From JABMPO01 sp964539785 (GTDB taxonomy: Bacteria; Fidelibacterota; Marinisomatia; Marinisomatales; TCS56), in assembly GCA_964539785.1 (NCBI GenBank), contig CAZIJQ010000027.1, positions 1 through 33,780 on the forward strand: a DNA stretch of 33,780 bases. Direction: 5' to 3'. The notes under the pieces are model-generated. The model saw only the letters and a program-made list of their open reading frames with translations. It searched no databases and had not been told where the DNA came from. A program made the translations under genes and the position numbers. Numbering within the stretch: position 1 is the stretch's first letter; each line of letters opens with the position of its first letter. Shown here in pieces: positions 24,517-32,048 of this stretch.

Positions 24517-24901
24517 GCTTTAAAATAGAATGGGCAATTTTACAGGCACCGCTGGCTTCTTCACTACTGGCTACCGAATAATAGATATTCAGTCCATCGC
24601 GTCTGGTTTTTACCAGTCGTCGATCGCGCAATTTCCGCAGATGATGGGAAACTGCCGAAACGCCCATTCCAAGTATCTCGGCCAGATGATAAACACAACA
24701 TTCGCCGGTTTTTGATAATGTATATAAAATCTTTAATCTAGTCTGGTCACCAAGCATAGCAAAGGTCTCAGAGGCCCGATCCAGTTCAGTATGATTTACT
24801 AATTCGTCCCTGATATCATCCATGAGCGATTGCTCAAGATGTTCACATTTATGTTTATCGCTCACGTTTTCCACCCGTTTTGGTTTTGCTCCATTGGTCA
24901 C
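24512..24901 (-). CDS. ArsR/SmtB-family metal-responsive regulator
   Basis: This 129-residue winged-helix protein has a 45-residue N-terminal extension with KCEHLEQSLMDDI, a recognition helix SAVSHHLRKLRDRRLVKTRR and ECCVYHLAEIL at the alpha-3 position where ArsR and CadC proteins bind thiophilic metals. A C-terminal GACKIAHSIL adds a further Cys/His pair. The N-terminal CEHLE plus alpha-3 cysteines resembles the CadC/CzrA-like layout, so a soft or borderline metal (Cd, Pb, Zn or Cu) is possible. No efflux gene is adjacent; its upstream neighbour is nnrE. A perfect 18-bp dyad 59 bp upstream is the probable operator. Confidence 0.86.
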   Translation of the reverse strand: MTNGAKPKRVENVSDKHKCEHLEQSLMDDIRDELVNHTELDRASETFAMLGDQTRLKILYTLSKTGECCVYHLAEILGMGVSAVSHHLRKLRDRRLVKTRRDGLNIYYSVASSEEASGACKIAHSILKL

Positions 24902-24959
24902 TATTCAGTTTCAATAAGGAAAGTTACAAATATTATTATCTTTAATAAACATTTACCGT

Positions 24960-24977
24960 ATTAATTGAACAATTAAT
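24960..24977. promoter_or_regulatory. Putative operator of the ArsR/SmtB-type regulator
   Basis: ATTAATTG-AA-CAATTAAT is a perfect 8-bp inverted repeat with a 2-bp centre. It contains TTGAACAATTAA, similar in style to the TGAACA-type half sites of SmtB/CzrA operators. It is 59 bp before the regulator's ATG and just after the nnrE stop. AT-rich chance palindromes are possible. Confidence 0.4.
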
Positions 24978-24996
24978 CACAAACTGCGGTAATGGC

Positions 24997-25776
24997 TCAG
25001 ATTTGATCATTTTTAATTACAACTATAGGGTGATTATCAAACTGTATTGCTGAAGTCAGACCCATCTTTTTATACAATTGCCTTGGCACCCCGATATCTG
25101 CCAATAATAATTGTCCGGTATAAGTTCCGACCGAGGTTTTCAATAGTCCAATTTTTGGTAAAGCAAGCGTTAAAGTTGCCAGGGCTTTGATAACCGGTTC
25201 GTGGGGAATACCGCTGGTTGTATCCAATCCGGATGGCGTATCCAAAGCCAGGATGTTGGAATTACCTGATTGGTTAATAGCATTTATTAGATTACGGGCA
25301 TTTCCGCTTGGTTTACCACTCAATCCATAACCGATGATTGCGTCAATGATCAAATCTGATGAAGTCAGAAGGCTATTAACTGAAGTATCTTCTGCTGAAT
25401 AAACTTCCATTCCAAGCTTCTGTAGAGTAACCAGACGCTCACGAGGAACTGGCTTCATTTGATCAATCTCATCAACCAGGATTATTTTTACATTGCCACC
25501 CCAATTGAAAAGATAGCGGGCCGCCACCAAACCACCACCGCCGTTATTGCCATTTCCACAAGCAATCACAATTTGGGGAGAATAATTATCGGCCACCGTT
25601 TCCGTGCTCAATCGCCAGGCCAAATCTGCCAGATGTCGGCCGGCATTTTCCATCATCTGGACCAGATTGATGCGATAATACTCAATCATTAAACGGTCCA
25701 CTTCGCGCATTTGGGCGGATGTAATTCCGCTTAGTGCTTTGATACGCGGTAATTTTTTGAAAATACTATTCATCAA
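24997..25776 (-). CDS. nnrE: NAD(P)H-hydrate epimerase (YjeF N-terminal domain)
   Basis: The 259-residue protein corresponds to the YjeF_N domain alone. Recognisable motifs are REVDRLMIEYYRINLVQMMENAG, the substrate loop ACGNGNNGGGGLVAARYLF and DAIIGYGLSGKPSG, followed by LALDTPSGLDTTSG. The enzyme interconverts the R and S forms of hydrated NAD(P)H so that the dehydratase NnrD can repair them. The NnrD domain, often fused, is absent here and no separate nnrD gene is in the window. Its ATG overlaps the thiI stop by 4 bp, so the pair is co-translated. Catalytic Asp is probably in the DTPSGLD run. Confidence 0.9.
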   Translation of the reverse strand: MMNSIFKKLPRIKALSGITSAQMREVDRLMIEYYRINLVQMMENAGRHLADLAWRLSTETVADNYSPQIVIACGNGNNGGGGLVAARYLFNWGGNVKIILVDEIDQMKPVPRERLVTLQKLGMEVYSAEDTSVNSLLTSSDLIIDAIIGYGLSGKPSGNARNLINAINQSGNSNILALDTPSGLDTTSGIPHEPVIKALATLTLALPKIGLLKTSVGTYTGQLLLADIGVPRQLYKKMGLTSAIQFDNHPIVVIKNDQI

Positions 25777-26975
25777 TTGGCCAGAGATACCAATTCTATT
25801 GCTGCTGTCTCCACCGCTGTTTTAACTAATTGGTCGACATCTAACTGGGCTTCACAGGCTTCCACATCCCTAACTCTTGCTTTGGTTGCCGGGTGCTTCG
25901 GCACAAATAAAGTACAGCAATCGATATGGGGTTGGATTGAAATATCATAGGTATCAATTCGTTCTGCCATTCGGATTATATCTTTTTTATCCATACTGAT
26001 CAGCGGTCGTAAAACCGGCATTTTGATTGTCTCTTCGATCACCGCCAAATTTTCGACTGTCTGGGAGGCTACCTGCCCTAAAGATTCACCGGTCACTAGC
26101 GCGTGAGCTTCCTCTTGCCGTGCCAGTTGCTCGGCAATGCGAAACATGAATCTGCGGTATAGAATAACCCGGTACTTCTCCGCGGTCCGGGTAAGTATTT
26201 CCTGCTGAATTGGCGTTAGGGCAACCAGGTACAATTTAATCCGGGATTGATAAACATTCAGCTTGCGGAGTAGATCGCGAACCTTATCCAATGCAGTTTC
26301 AGTGGTGTATGGCAGGGAATGAAAATGAACAGCCATTAAATTCACACCACGTTTCAACGCATAATAACCGGCAACCGGCGAATCTATCCCACCGGAAAGC
26401 ATCAAAGCCACCCTGCCAGACACTCCCACCGGCAAGCCTCCGGGACCTTCATATCGTTTCAAGTAGATAAATGCCGATTGATAGAACAAATCTATTCGGC
26501 AATTCAATTCAGGATCTTTTAATCGTACTTTTTTCCCGAGCTGCTCGACGATGTGGGCGCCAACAATTTCATTGGTCTGGTGGGCCGAGACCGGGAAACT
26601 CTGATCGGCTTTTCTAGTGGTAATACGGAAATTGAAAAAATCTTCTTTTTCAATCAAATGCAACGCGAAATCATTAATGGCTTCCATTTCAGGAGCTATT
26701 TGAAAAGCCGGGGCATAGTAGGCCAGGCCAAAAATTTGATCTAAAATATTGCAAATATCTTCCAGTTGATCCTGTCCGCTGGGGGATAATTTCAGCAGCA
26801 GTCGTCCTTGTACCAGCTTAGTTTTCTCCACCAATCCCGGGCGAATTGATTTAATCGCAAAACGAATATTGTCTTTTAATTTGCGTTCAAAATAATTGCG
26901 GTTTTTGCCCTTAGTGCCAATCTCGGCATAATGACAGATGATGTATCCGGGTTGTTTGTCAAATATTGATTTCAT
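25773..26975 (-). CDS. thiI: tRNA 4-thiouridine synthase ThiI (without rhodanese domain)
   Basis: The protein (400 residues from the ATG at 26975; a TTG at 26984 is less likely) has an N-terminal ferredoxin-like/THUMP region (about 1-165) and a PP-loop ATPase domain with SGGIDSPVAGYYALKRG and GESLGQVASQTVENL. The end has CCTLFVPKHPATKARV, typical of ThiI. It makes s4U8 in tRNA by adenylating the uridine and transferring sulfur; in some bacteria it also serves thiamine thiazole synthesis. The C-terminal rhodanese domain of the E. coli enzyme is missing, as in most short ThiI proteins, so sulfur must come from a separate partner or by a different cysteine path. Confidence 0.94.
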   Translation of the reverse strand: MKSIFDKQPGYIICHYAEIGTKGKNRNYFERKLKDNIRFAIKSIRPGLVEKTKLVQGRLLLKLSPSGQDQLEDICNILDQIFGLAYYAPAFQIAPEMEAINDFALHLIEKEDFFNFRITTRKADQSFPVSAHQTNEIVGAHIVEQLGKKVRLKDPELNCRIDLFYQSAFIYLKRYEGPGGLPVGVSGRVALMLSGGIDSPVAGYYALKRGVNLMAVHFHSLPYTTETALDKVRDLLRKLNVYQSRIKLYLVALTPIQQEILTRTAEKYRVILYRRFMFRIAEQLARQEEAHALVTGESLGQVASQTVENLAVIEETIKMPVLRPLISMDKKDIIRMAERIDTYDISIQPHIDCCTLFVPKHPATKARVRDVEACEAQLDVDQLVKTAVETAAIELVSLAN

Positions 26976-27332
26976 TGTGATCAACAGATTAATATTAATG
27001 AACCATTAACCAACCGCTAAAATAGGACTATAGTGAATTATTTTTCATGGTTTATTAACTATTCGATGCAAGTATTTCTAGCCAGCTGATCAATGGAATT
27101 ATTATGAGCACGCTTCGGACATCCGGTAGACAAATGATTTTAATAATGGTAATTTTGCACCTGTCAATAATCCAAGGAAGAGAAAGCCCAAAGATTATAT
27201 GTATTGTCATCAATACCATTGTGAAATTGTCACTGATTTTATTGAATGCCCCGATCGCGGGAATTCACTAGCTGCTACACGGACTGTGATTGTGGGCTTG
27301 CATTATTATTCGATTTTTTACCAGGAGTATAT
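26976..27332. other. Divergent gap between thiI and the hydrolase gene; possible small ORF
   Basis: No RNA or repeat was recognised. One frame could encode 45 residues from the ATG at 27199 to the TGA at 27334-27336 (beginning MYCHQYHCEIVTDFIECPDR); its stop would overlap the hydrolase TTG start in a TTGA junction. A second frame (27104-27271) gives 55 hydrophobic residues. Neither has a clear Shine-Dalgarno sequence or a known family, so neither is called as a gene. Confidence 0.4.
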
Positions 27333-28130
27333 TTGAAAGCGTTGATTCACCTCCTGATCGTACTTGCCGGTACCTATTTATTATTACTGGTGTATCTTTA
27401 TTTCAGGCAGGAATCATTCATCTTTTTCCCAACTAAAATTCCAGCCCAGCATCGTCCAATTCTAAATCAATATCGTAATGCGTCCATTAGCTTTTCAAAC
27501 GCCGGAGCCACCTTACAGGGCTGGTTCATCAATCGTGGTAGCCAGTTGATCATTTACTATGGCGGCAATGGGGAAGAAGTATCTGGCAATTTGTTTGATG
27601 TCAGCAAATTTTCCGGCAGGTCATTGCTATTTGTGAATTACCGGGGATATGGTGAAAGTGACGGTAAACCCTCCGAAAAAGATCTATATGCAGATGCCCT
27701 GTCCATCTATGATTCAATGGTTGGCAAGTATGGATTCGATCCTGACCAGGTAATTTTAATGGGGCGGAGTCTTGGGTCAGCCGTGGCTATCCATGTGGCA
27801 GCTAACCGCATGGTTAAAGCCGTTATCCTGATTACTCCTTTTGACAGCATGGTTAACGTGGGTAAAACTCATTATCCTATATTTCCCATTGGTCTATTAT
27901 TGAAACATCGTTTTAATTCAATCAAGACTGTTCCCAATCTCACAGTTCCCATGCTAACTATTATCGCTGAAAATGATGAAATTATTCCAAAAACCTGTTC
28001 GCTGAATTTGCTGCAAAGCTGGGGCGGAAACAACGAATCGATTACCATAAAAAATGCCGGTCACAATGACATTAGTGGTTATCCGGAATATTGGCGTGGG
28101 GTTAATGATTTTCTAGAGCAACAGAATTAA
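27333..28130 (+). CDS. Membrane-anchored alpha/beta hydrolase
   Basis: From a TTG at 27333, with AGGAG ending five bases before it, the product has 265 residues: a single N-terminal membrane anchor (KALIHLLIVLAGTYLLLLVYLYF) and an alpha/beta-hydrolase domain like the YfhR/BEM46 group. The nucleophile elbow is GRSLGSAV (serine in G-R-S-L-G), the acid is probably in ENDEIIP and the histidine in NAGHND. The oxyanion region NYRGYGESDGKPSE is typical. An in-frame ATG at 27246 gives an unlikely Cys-rich leader. The substrate is unknown; a serine esterase or lipase-type hydrolase facing the periplasm is the best guess. Confidence 0.83.
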   Translation: MKALIHLLIVLAGTYLLLLVYLYFRQESFIFFPTKIPAQHRPILNQYRNASISFSNAGATLQGWFINRGSQLIIYYGGNGEEVSGNLFDVSKFSGRSLLFVNYRGYGESDGKPSEKDLYADALSIYDSMVGKYGFDPDQVILMGRSLGSAVAIHVAANRMVKAVILITPFDSMVNVGKTHYPIFPIGLLLKHRFNSIKTVPNLTVPMLTIIAENDEIIPKTCSLNLLQSWGGNNESITIKNAGHNDISGYPEYWRGVNDFLEQQN

Positions 28131-28134
28131 TAAT

Positions 28135-29067
28135 TCAGCGTAGTCGAGAATTACTTTTTATATTTCGCATCAATCCGGAATACTTGGTTCGTTTGACCGG
28201 CGATTTTTTAAATATTCTTCTGAACTCGTCGGCACTCATATTTTCCCAATCGGACTGCGACCAGTTCCTGATTTCTGTACGGGAATGAAAACCCGGCTCT
28301 GTGCTTGACCGGGCAAATTTTATGTTCCAGGGACAGACTTCCTGACAGATATCACAGCCAAATATCCAACCATTAAATTTATCGGCATATTCTTCCGGTA
28401 AATTCCCCCGGTGTTCAATTGTCAGGTATGATATACATTTCCGGGCATCCAGTAGATAGGGTTCCAGTGCTTGGGTGGGACAAGCGTCCATGCAGGCCGT
28501 GCAGTTTCCGCATAAGTCATCAGCAAACGGTTGATCATATTCCAACTCAATATCAAGAATCAATTCCCCCAGAAAAAGCCAACTACCATAATCCCGACTG
28601 ATCAGATTGGTATGCTTGCCCTGCCAACCGAGTCCTGCCCGCTGTGCCCAGACTTTTTCCAGCACCGGGGAAGTATCAACACAGACAATGCCCTTAACCC
28701 CATCATTTTCCGATTTTATATATTCCAGCAGACTGTATAAACCTTCCTTCAATATCTGATGGTAATCATCACCCCAGGCGTAATTACTGAAATATAAATC
28801 GGCATTGACAATATCTTTACTGAGACCGGTAAAATAGTTCATACCCACTGAAATTACTGAGTGGGCTTCCGGAAAATAGGAAAAAATATTCCCTCTTTCA
28901 TCCTGGCGTTTCTCCAGCCATTGCATACTGGCGTGATTGCCATCAGCCAGCCACTCCTGCAAATTATCGCGCGCTTCAGGAATAATCTCAGCTGCAGCTA
29001 TTCCAACCTTCTGAAAACCCAGTTCACCGGCTCTGGATTTAATCCTGGTCGTCAAAGAATGATTCAT
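28135..29067 (-). CDS. queG: Epoxyqueuosine reductase QueG
   Basis: The 310-residue protein has the QueG N-terminal cobalamin-binding domain (DUF1730-like, including GVKGIVCVDTSPVLEKVWAQ and AGLGWQGKHTNLIS) and two [4Fe-4S] motifs, CGNCTACMDACPTQAL and CDICQEVCPWN. It performs the last step of queuosine synthesis, reducing the epoxide on the tRNA. The ATG at 29067 (MNHSLTTRIKSRAGELGF) is preferred to the open-frame start at 29136, whose leader looks non-coding. It lacks the C-terminal HEAT-like extension of longer homologues, which is common. It ends 4 bp from the convergent hydrolase gene. Confidence 0.94.
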   Translation of the reverse strand: MNHSLTTRIKSRAGELGFQKVGIAAAEIIPEARDNLQEWLADGNHASMQWLEKRQDERGNIFSYFPEAHSVISVGMNYFTGLSKDIVNADLYFSNYAWGDDYHQILKEGLYSLLEYIKSENDGVKGIVCVDTSPVLEKVWAQRAGLGWQGKHTNLISRDYGSWLFLGELILDIELEYDQPFADDLCGNCTACMDACPTQALEPYLLDARKCISYLTIEHRGNLPEEYADKFNGWIFGCDICQEVCPWNIKFARSSTEPGFHSRTEIRNWSQSDWENMSADEFRRIFKKSPVKRTKYSGLMRNIKSNSRLR

Positions 29068-29181
29068 GGGTAGGAATGTAGAATAAGTGATGGTCCAGAC
29101 ACCACAGATAAATCGTCCAATAAAACCACTAGTCAATGTTAATTTCCACGGCTAAAAACTGATAATACTGGAATATATTTA

Positions 29182-29634
29182 ATGAAATCAAAAAATGATA
29201 GAATCGAACACGCAGCTGCAATGTTCATGGAAGGGTATTCATGTTCGCAAGCAGTATTATCGGCCTATGCTGAAGAATTTGGTTTGGATATTGAAACAGC
29301 GCTCAGATTATCATGCGGTTTTGGCGGTGGTATGGCACGGCAGGGTAAAACCTGCGGAGCCGTTACCGGAGCATTAATGGTAATCGGATTAAAATATGGG
29401 TTTTCAACTCCAACTGCAGATAAATCAAAAGAAGATGCTTACGCCATTATTCATAAATTTACCAAAGCGATGGAAAAACGATTTCATACAACTATTTGCA
29501 ATGAATTGGTTGGACATAATATTTCCACTCCCGCCGGGCATGAAGCCGCTAAAAATGATGATGTTTTCAACCGGTTGTGCCCTGGGTTTGTCCAGGCTGC
29601 GATTGAAATAATCGAAGAAGAAATCAAGGTATGA
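29182..29634 (+). CDS. C_GCAxxG_C_C family protein
   Basis: This 150-residue protein shows the name-giving cysteine pattern: YSCSQAVLSAY, LSCGFGGGMARQGKTCGAVTGALMVIGL, then TICNELVG and a last Cys in FNRLCPGFVQAA. The family has a redox or metal-binding look, with a split C-GCAxxG-C-C motif, but no settled function; some members are linked to thiol or oxidoreductase genes. There is no signal peptide, so it is cytoplasmic. It is alone on the plus strand here, and its TGA is followed directly by a repeat shared with 24432-24516. No strong Shine-Dalgarno sequence was seen. Confidence 0.88.
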   Translation: MKSKNDRIEHAAAMFMEGYSCSQAVLSAYAEEFGLDIETALRLSCGFGGGMARQGKTCGAVTGALMVIGLKYGFSTPTADKSKEDAYAIIHKFTKAMEKRFHTTICNELVGHNISTPAGHEAAKNDDVFNRLCPGFVQAAIEIIEEEIKV

Positions 29635-29635
29635 A

Positions 29636-29731
29636 CCCCATGGCAAGCCCTGGATCCACTATTCCGCCGCAAGCAGCGGGAATTTAACCAGCTCTTCTCG
29701 TCCGCCGTAGTCGTACGCGAAGGCGGATTAA
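29636..29731. repeat. Dispersed convergent-end repeat, copy 2
   Basis: The stretch begins ACCCCATGGCAAGCCCTGG and ends GCGGATTAA. It contains a hairpin ATTCCGC...GCGGGAAT (one mismatch or wobble) and TCCGCC (29701-29706) / GGCGGA (29723-29728). It is the longer relative of the copy at 24432-24516. It fills the whole space between two convergent genes and provides the Nudix gene's TAA stop at 29728-29730. Confidence 0.65.
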
Positions 29732-30270
29732 CCTAAATAACGATCAGCCCACATAATTCCGATAATCGTTTTAACATCCGTTACCCGGCCATCCGTTGCC
29801 ATACTCATTGCTTCAGCCCTGGTAACCGGCAATAACTCAATAAATTCATCCTGATCAAGATTATTCTGTGCCATTACCAAGTCTTCAGCAAGACAGATCC
29901 ACATATGTTCATCGCTATAGCCCACACAGGGATCGATTTCACCGAGTAAGGTGAATTTCCCGGCCCCATAACCGATTTCCTCTATTAATTCCCTTTTCGC
30001 CGTAATTAGATAGTCTTCACCGGGATCGAGCTTCCCGGCCGGTATTTCAATCATCACTTTAGTCACCGGATAGCGAAATTGCCGGATCAGCATTATCCGA
30101 CCATCAGGCAGGATCGGTACCATGGCGACAGCTCCGGGATGCCTGGTGTATTCCCTGGTTGATTGGGAGCCATCGGGCAATTCCACCGCATCACGATAAA
30201 TATCCAGCAACCGACCTTTGAAAATTGGCTCCGAACTGATTTGATGTTCTTCTAAGTGTTTATCTTTCAT
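29728..30270 (-). CDS. Nudix hydrolase, ADP-ribose pyrophosphatase type
   Basis: The 180-residue protein contains a perfect Nudix box, GKLDPGEDYLITAKRELIEE followed by IGY (G-x5-E-x7-R-E-U-x-E-E-x-G-U), after IRQFRYPVTKVMIEIPA, which is typical of ADP-ribose pyrophosphatases. It should hydrolyse ADP-ribose or related nucleoside diphosphate sugars to AMP and a sugar phosphate with Mg2+. A functional tie to NAD repair by nnrE in the same region is conceivable but not shown. The stop codon comes from the adjacent repeat. The gene is monocistronic: a terminator lies just upstream at 30337-30372. Confidence 0.91.
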   Translation of the reverse strand: MKDKHLEEHQISSEPIFKGRLLDIYRDAVELPDGSQSTREYTRHPGAVAMVPILPDGRIMLIRQFRYPVTKVMIEIPAGKLDPGEDYLITAKRELIEEIGYGAGKFTLLGEIDPCVGYSDEHMWICLAEDLVMAQNNLDQDEFIELLPVTRAEAMSMATDGRVTDVKTIIGIMWADRYLG

Positions 30271-30336
30271 CGTAAAGTCTCAATTTATCACTGACATATT
30301 ACTGATGTTCAGTTTACTGGTGGAACTATCGGATTT

Positions 30337-30372
30337 AAAAAAAGGATGCCATCCCTCCTAGGGATGGCATCC
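30337..30372 (-). terminator. Rho-independent terminator of the TPR gene (repeat-derived)
   Basis: On the minus strand GGATGCCATCCCT (30372-30360) and AGGGATGGCATCC (30356-30344) form a perfect 13-bp stem with a 3-nt loop, followed by seven T (30343-30337). It starts 36 bp after the TPR gene stop. The stem is the GATGCCATCC repeat also seen at 3361-3387. Confidence 0.8.
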
Positions 30373-30408
30373 GTACAACAATGTTTTTATATATTCCGAT
30401 TAATTCTA

Positions 30409-31152
30409 TTATAAATCTTCTAATAATTCCTTGGCTTCTGTTTGAAGCATTTTATCGCTGTCGGATCCTGGCACAATCGCCAGAGCTGCTTTGTAGGCTT
30501 TCTCGGCCTCAGCTTCATCATCCAATTCTTCAAGCGATTTACCCAACCACACGTAGTTCCTGATATCTTCCGGATCTTTTGAGATGGCCTGTTTGAAATA
30601 ATTTCGCGCTTCTTCAAAACTGGCTTCGGGTGGTGTTGCGTAAACCCAGCTGGCGATCTTTCGTTCAATCCAGCTCAGATCAGCCAGGGCAAAATGCCAA
30701 CGGCCCATCACGTGGTAATTCCCGGCATCTTCGGGATCAAGTTCAATGGCTTTCTGGGTGTGTTCTGCCATGGGATAGGAATTCTTGATCTTCTGTTCAG
30801 TCCCTTCGATCTCGCCAACCCGACCAATCAGGATACCGTACCATTTATGCGACTCGGCCCGGTCATCGCCAAGTTTCAGGGATTTTTCCGAGTACTTAAA
30901 ACCCGCATACAAATTCTTTTCAATTTCCGCTTCATCGGCGGTATTATCGGAAAAATCGAAATGCGCGCGCGCCAGACGCCAGACAACATCATAATTTTCC
31001 GCATCAATTGCTTCAGCCTCTTTCAATAATTTAAAGACAGCATCATAGGCATCCATTTCATGTTGTGCATCGGCTTGAACTATCAGACTGTCAAAATCCT
31101 GAGCCAGCAGTCCCACGGATAGAATCATTAGCAAAATAGTTAGTTTTTTCAT
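30409..31152 (-). CDS. Exported TPR-repeat protein (RMDN-like)
   Basis: The 247-residue protein has a signal peptide (MKKLTILLMILSVGLLAQ) and an all-helical body with tetratricopeptide units, for example DAENYDVVWRLARAHFDFSD, DPEDAGNYHVMGRWHFALAD and DPEDIRNYVWLGKSLEELDD. The layout and the segment YSEKSLKLGDDRAESHKWYG resemble the bacterial homologues of regulator-of-microtubule-dynamics (RMDN) proteins, found widely in FCB genomes with unknown function. It lies 12 bp after the outer-membrane-protein gene, with AGGAG before its ATG, so the two are probably co-expressed. It should act in the periplasm, perhaps in a protein complex. Confidence 0.85.
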   Translation of the reverse strand: MKKLTILLMILSVGLLAQDFDSLIVQADAQHEMDAYDAVFKLLKEAEAIDAENYDVVWRLARAHFDFSDNTADEAEIEKNLYAGFKYSEKSLKLGDDRAESHKWYGILIGRVGEIEGTEQKIKNSYPMAEHTQKAIELDPEDAGNYHVMGRWHFALADLSWIERKIASWVYATPPEASFEEARNYFKQAISKDPEDIRNYVWLGKSLEELDDEAEAEKAYKAALAIVPGSDSDKMLQTEAKELLEDL

Positions 31153-31164
31153 TTTATCCCTCTC

Positions 31165-31968
31165 CTAAAAGTATTCAATGTAGGTGATCTTCAACTCCCG
31201 GTTAAAGTAGTCGACTTTGTCTTTATTAAATAAAAGATTGTTGAATTCCAGTTCTATATGCAGGTGTTCCACAAAGGTCCAGCGCAGGGCGGCATTCAGG
31301 TAGCCATCTTCATTTAGAGCCAGTGCTTCCAGCGATTTTTCATTATCATTCAGGGCGGCATTATATTCCATTAAAATTGAAAATTCAGGATTCAACTCAA
31401 TATCAGCACCAACAAACAGGTTAATATCCTCATCTCCATCGGTTGTCTCGGTAAAATTATAATTCATCCCCCCATGTAAACCAACATTGCCAAGCACGAA
31501 ACGCCAGTTTTTACTGGTCGCAGCGTACACTCCATAGGCTTTCACATCATAGCGTTTCAGGGTATCTCCCGGATGATATTGACCAAAGCCCTGGGTATCC
31601 AGTCCAATGGCAATTCCCGGCATAGATGTAGTTTCATCGATCAATCGATATTTCAGATTCGCCTCTGGACGAGGATAAGCTGTCGGCTCCTGATCACCAA
31701 TCAACTGACTGGCGCCGTAAGAAATTCCAAACATAAAGCGGTCGGTCAAACCGGCGGATAAACCCGCCGTCAAACTACCATTCTTTTGAAGGCGCATCTC
31801 AACGGCAAAACTGCCACGAACCAGGGTTCCGGCGGTGGGTACGGTTATCAGGTTAACCGGCGGCGGATAGGATATATCCTGGGCCAGACCAATGCCGATC
31901 CCTGTGACCAATAATAATATTAAAATACTGTGTTTAAAATGCTGACTCGATTGCATTTCCGATCCCAT
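31165..31968 (-). CDS. Outer-membrane beta-barrel protein (YjbH-like pattern)
   Basis: The 267-residue protein has a signal sequence (HFKHSILILLLVTGIGIGLAQ) and then alternating beta strands ending in the aromatic C-terminus YIEYF, as expected for a barrel inserted by BAM. The start of the mature part, PPPVNLITVPTAGTLVRGSF, and strand pairs such as RFMFGISYGASQLIG and NLKYRLIDE resemble proteins with YjbH-like barrels found in FCB genomes. The start may be the ATG at 31968 or the one at 31956. No function can be given; a link to the downstream TPR protein is likely from operon structure. Confidence 0.75.
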   Translation of the reverse strand: MGSEMQSSQHFKHSILILLLVTGIGIGLAQDISYPPPVNLITVPTAGTLVRGSFAVEMRLQKNGSLTAGLSAGLTDRFMFGISYGASQLIGDQEPTAYPRPEANLKYRLIDETTSMPGIAIGLDTQGFGQYHPGDTLKRYDVKAYGVYAATSKNWRFVLGNVGLHGGMNYNFTETTDGDEDINLFVGADIELNPEFSILMEYNAALNDNEKSLEALALNEDGYLNAALRWTFVEHLHIELEFNNLLFNKDKVDYFNRELKITYIEYF

Positions 31969-32048
31969 CCGATTATTTACTGTAAATCAATTAAGTTCAA
32001 TTTAATCTCGGTATTTGGCGAAATGCAAGTCCGTTCAATTTGATTCCT

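Noticed and set aside
27104..27271. 55-residue hydrophobic ORF in the thiI-hydrolase gap
   Set aside because: No Shine-Dalgarno sequence, no family resemblance, and it overlaps another equally weak frame.
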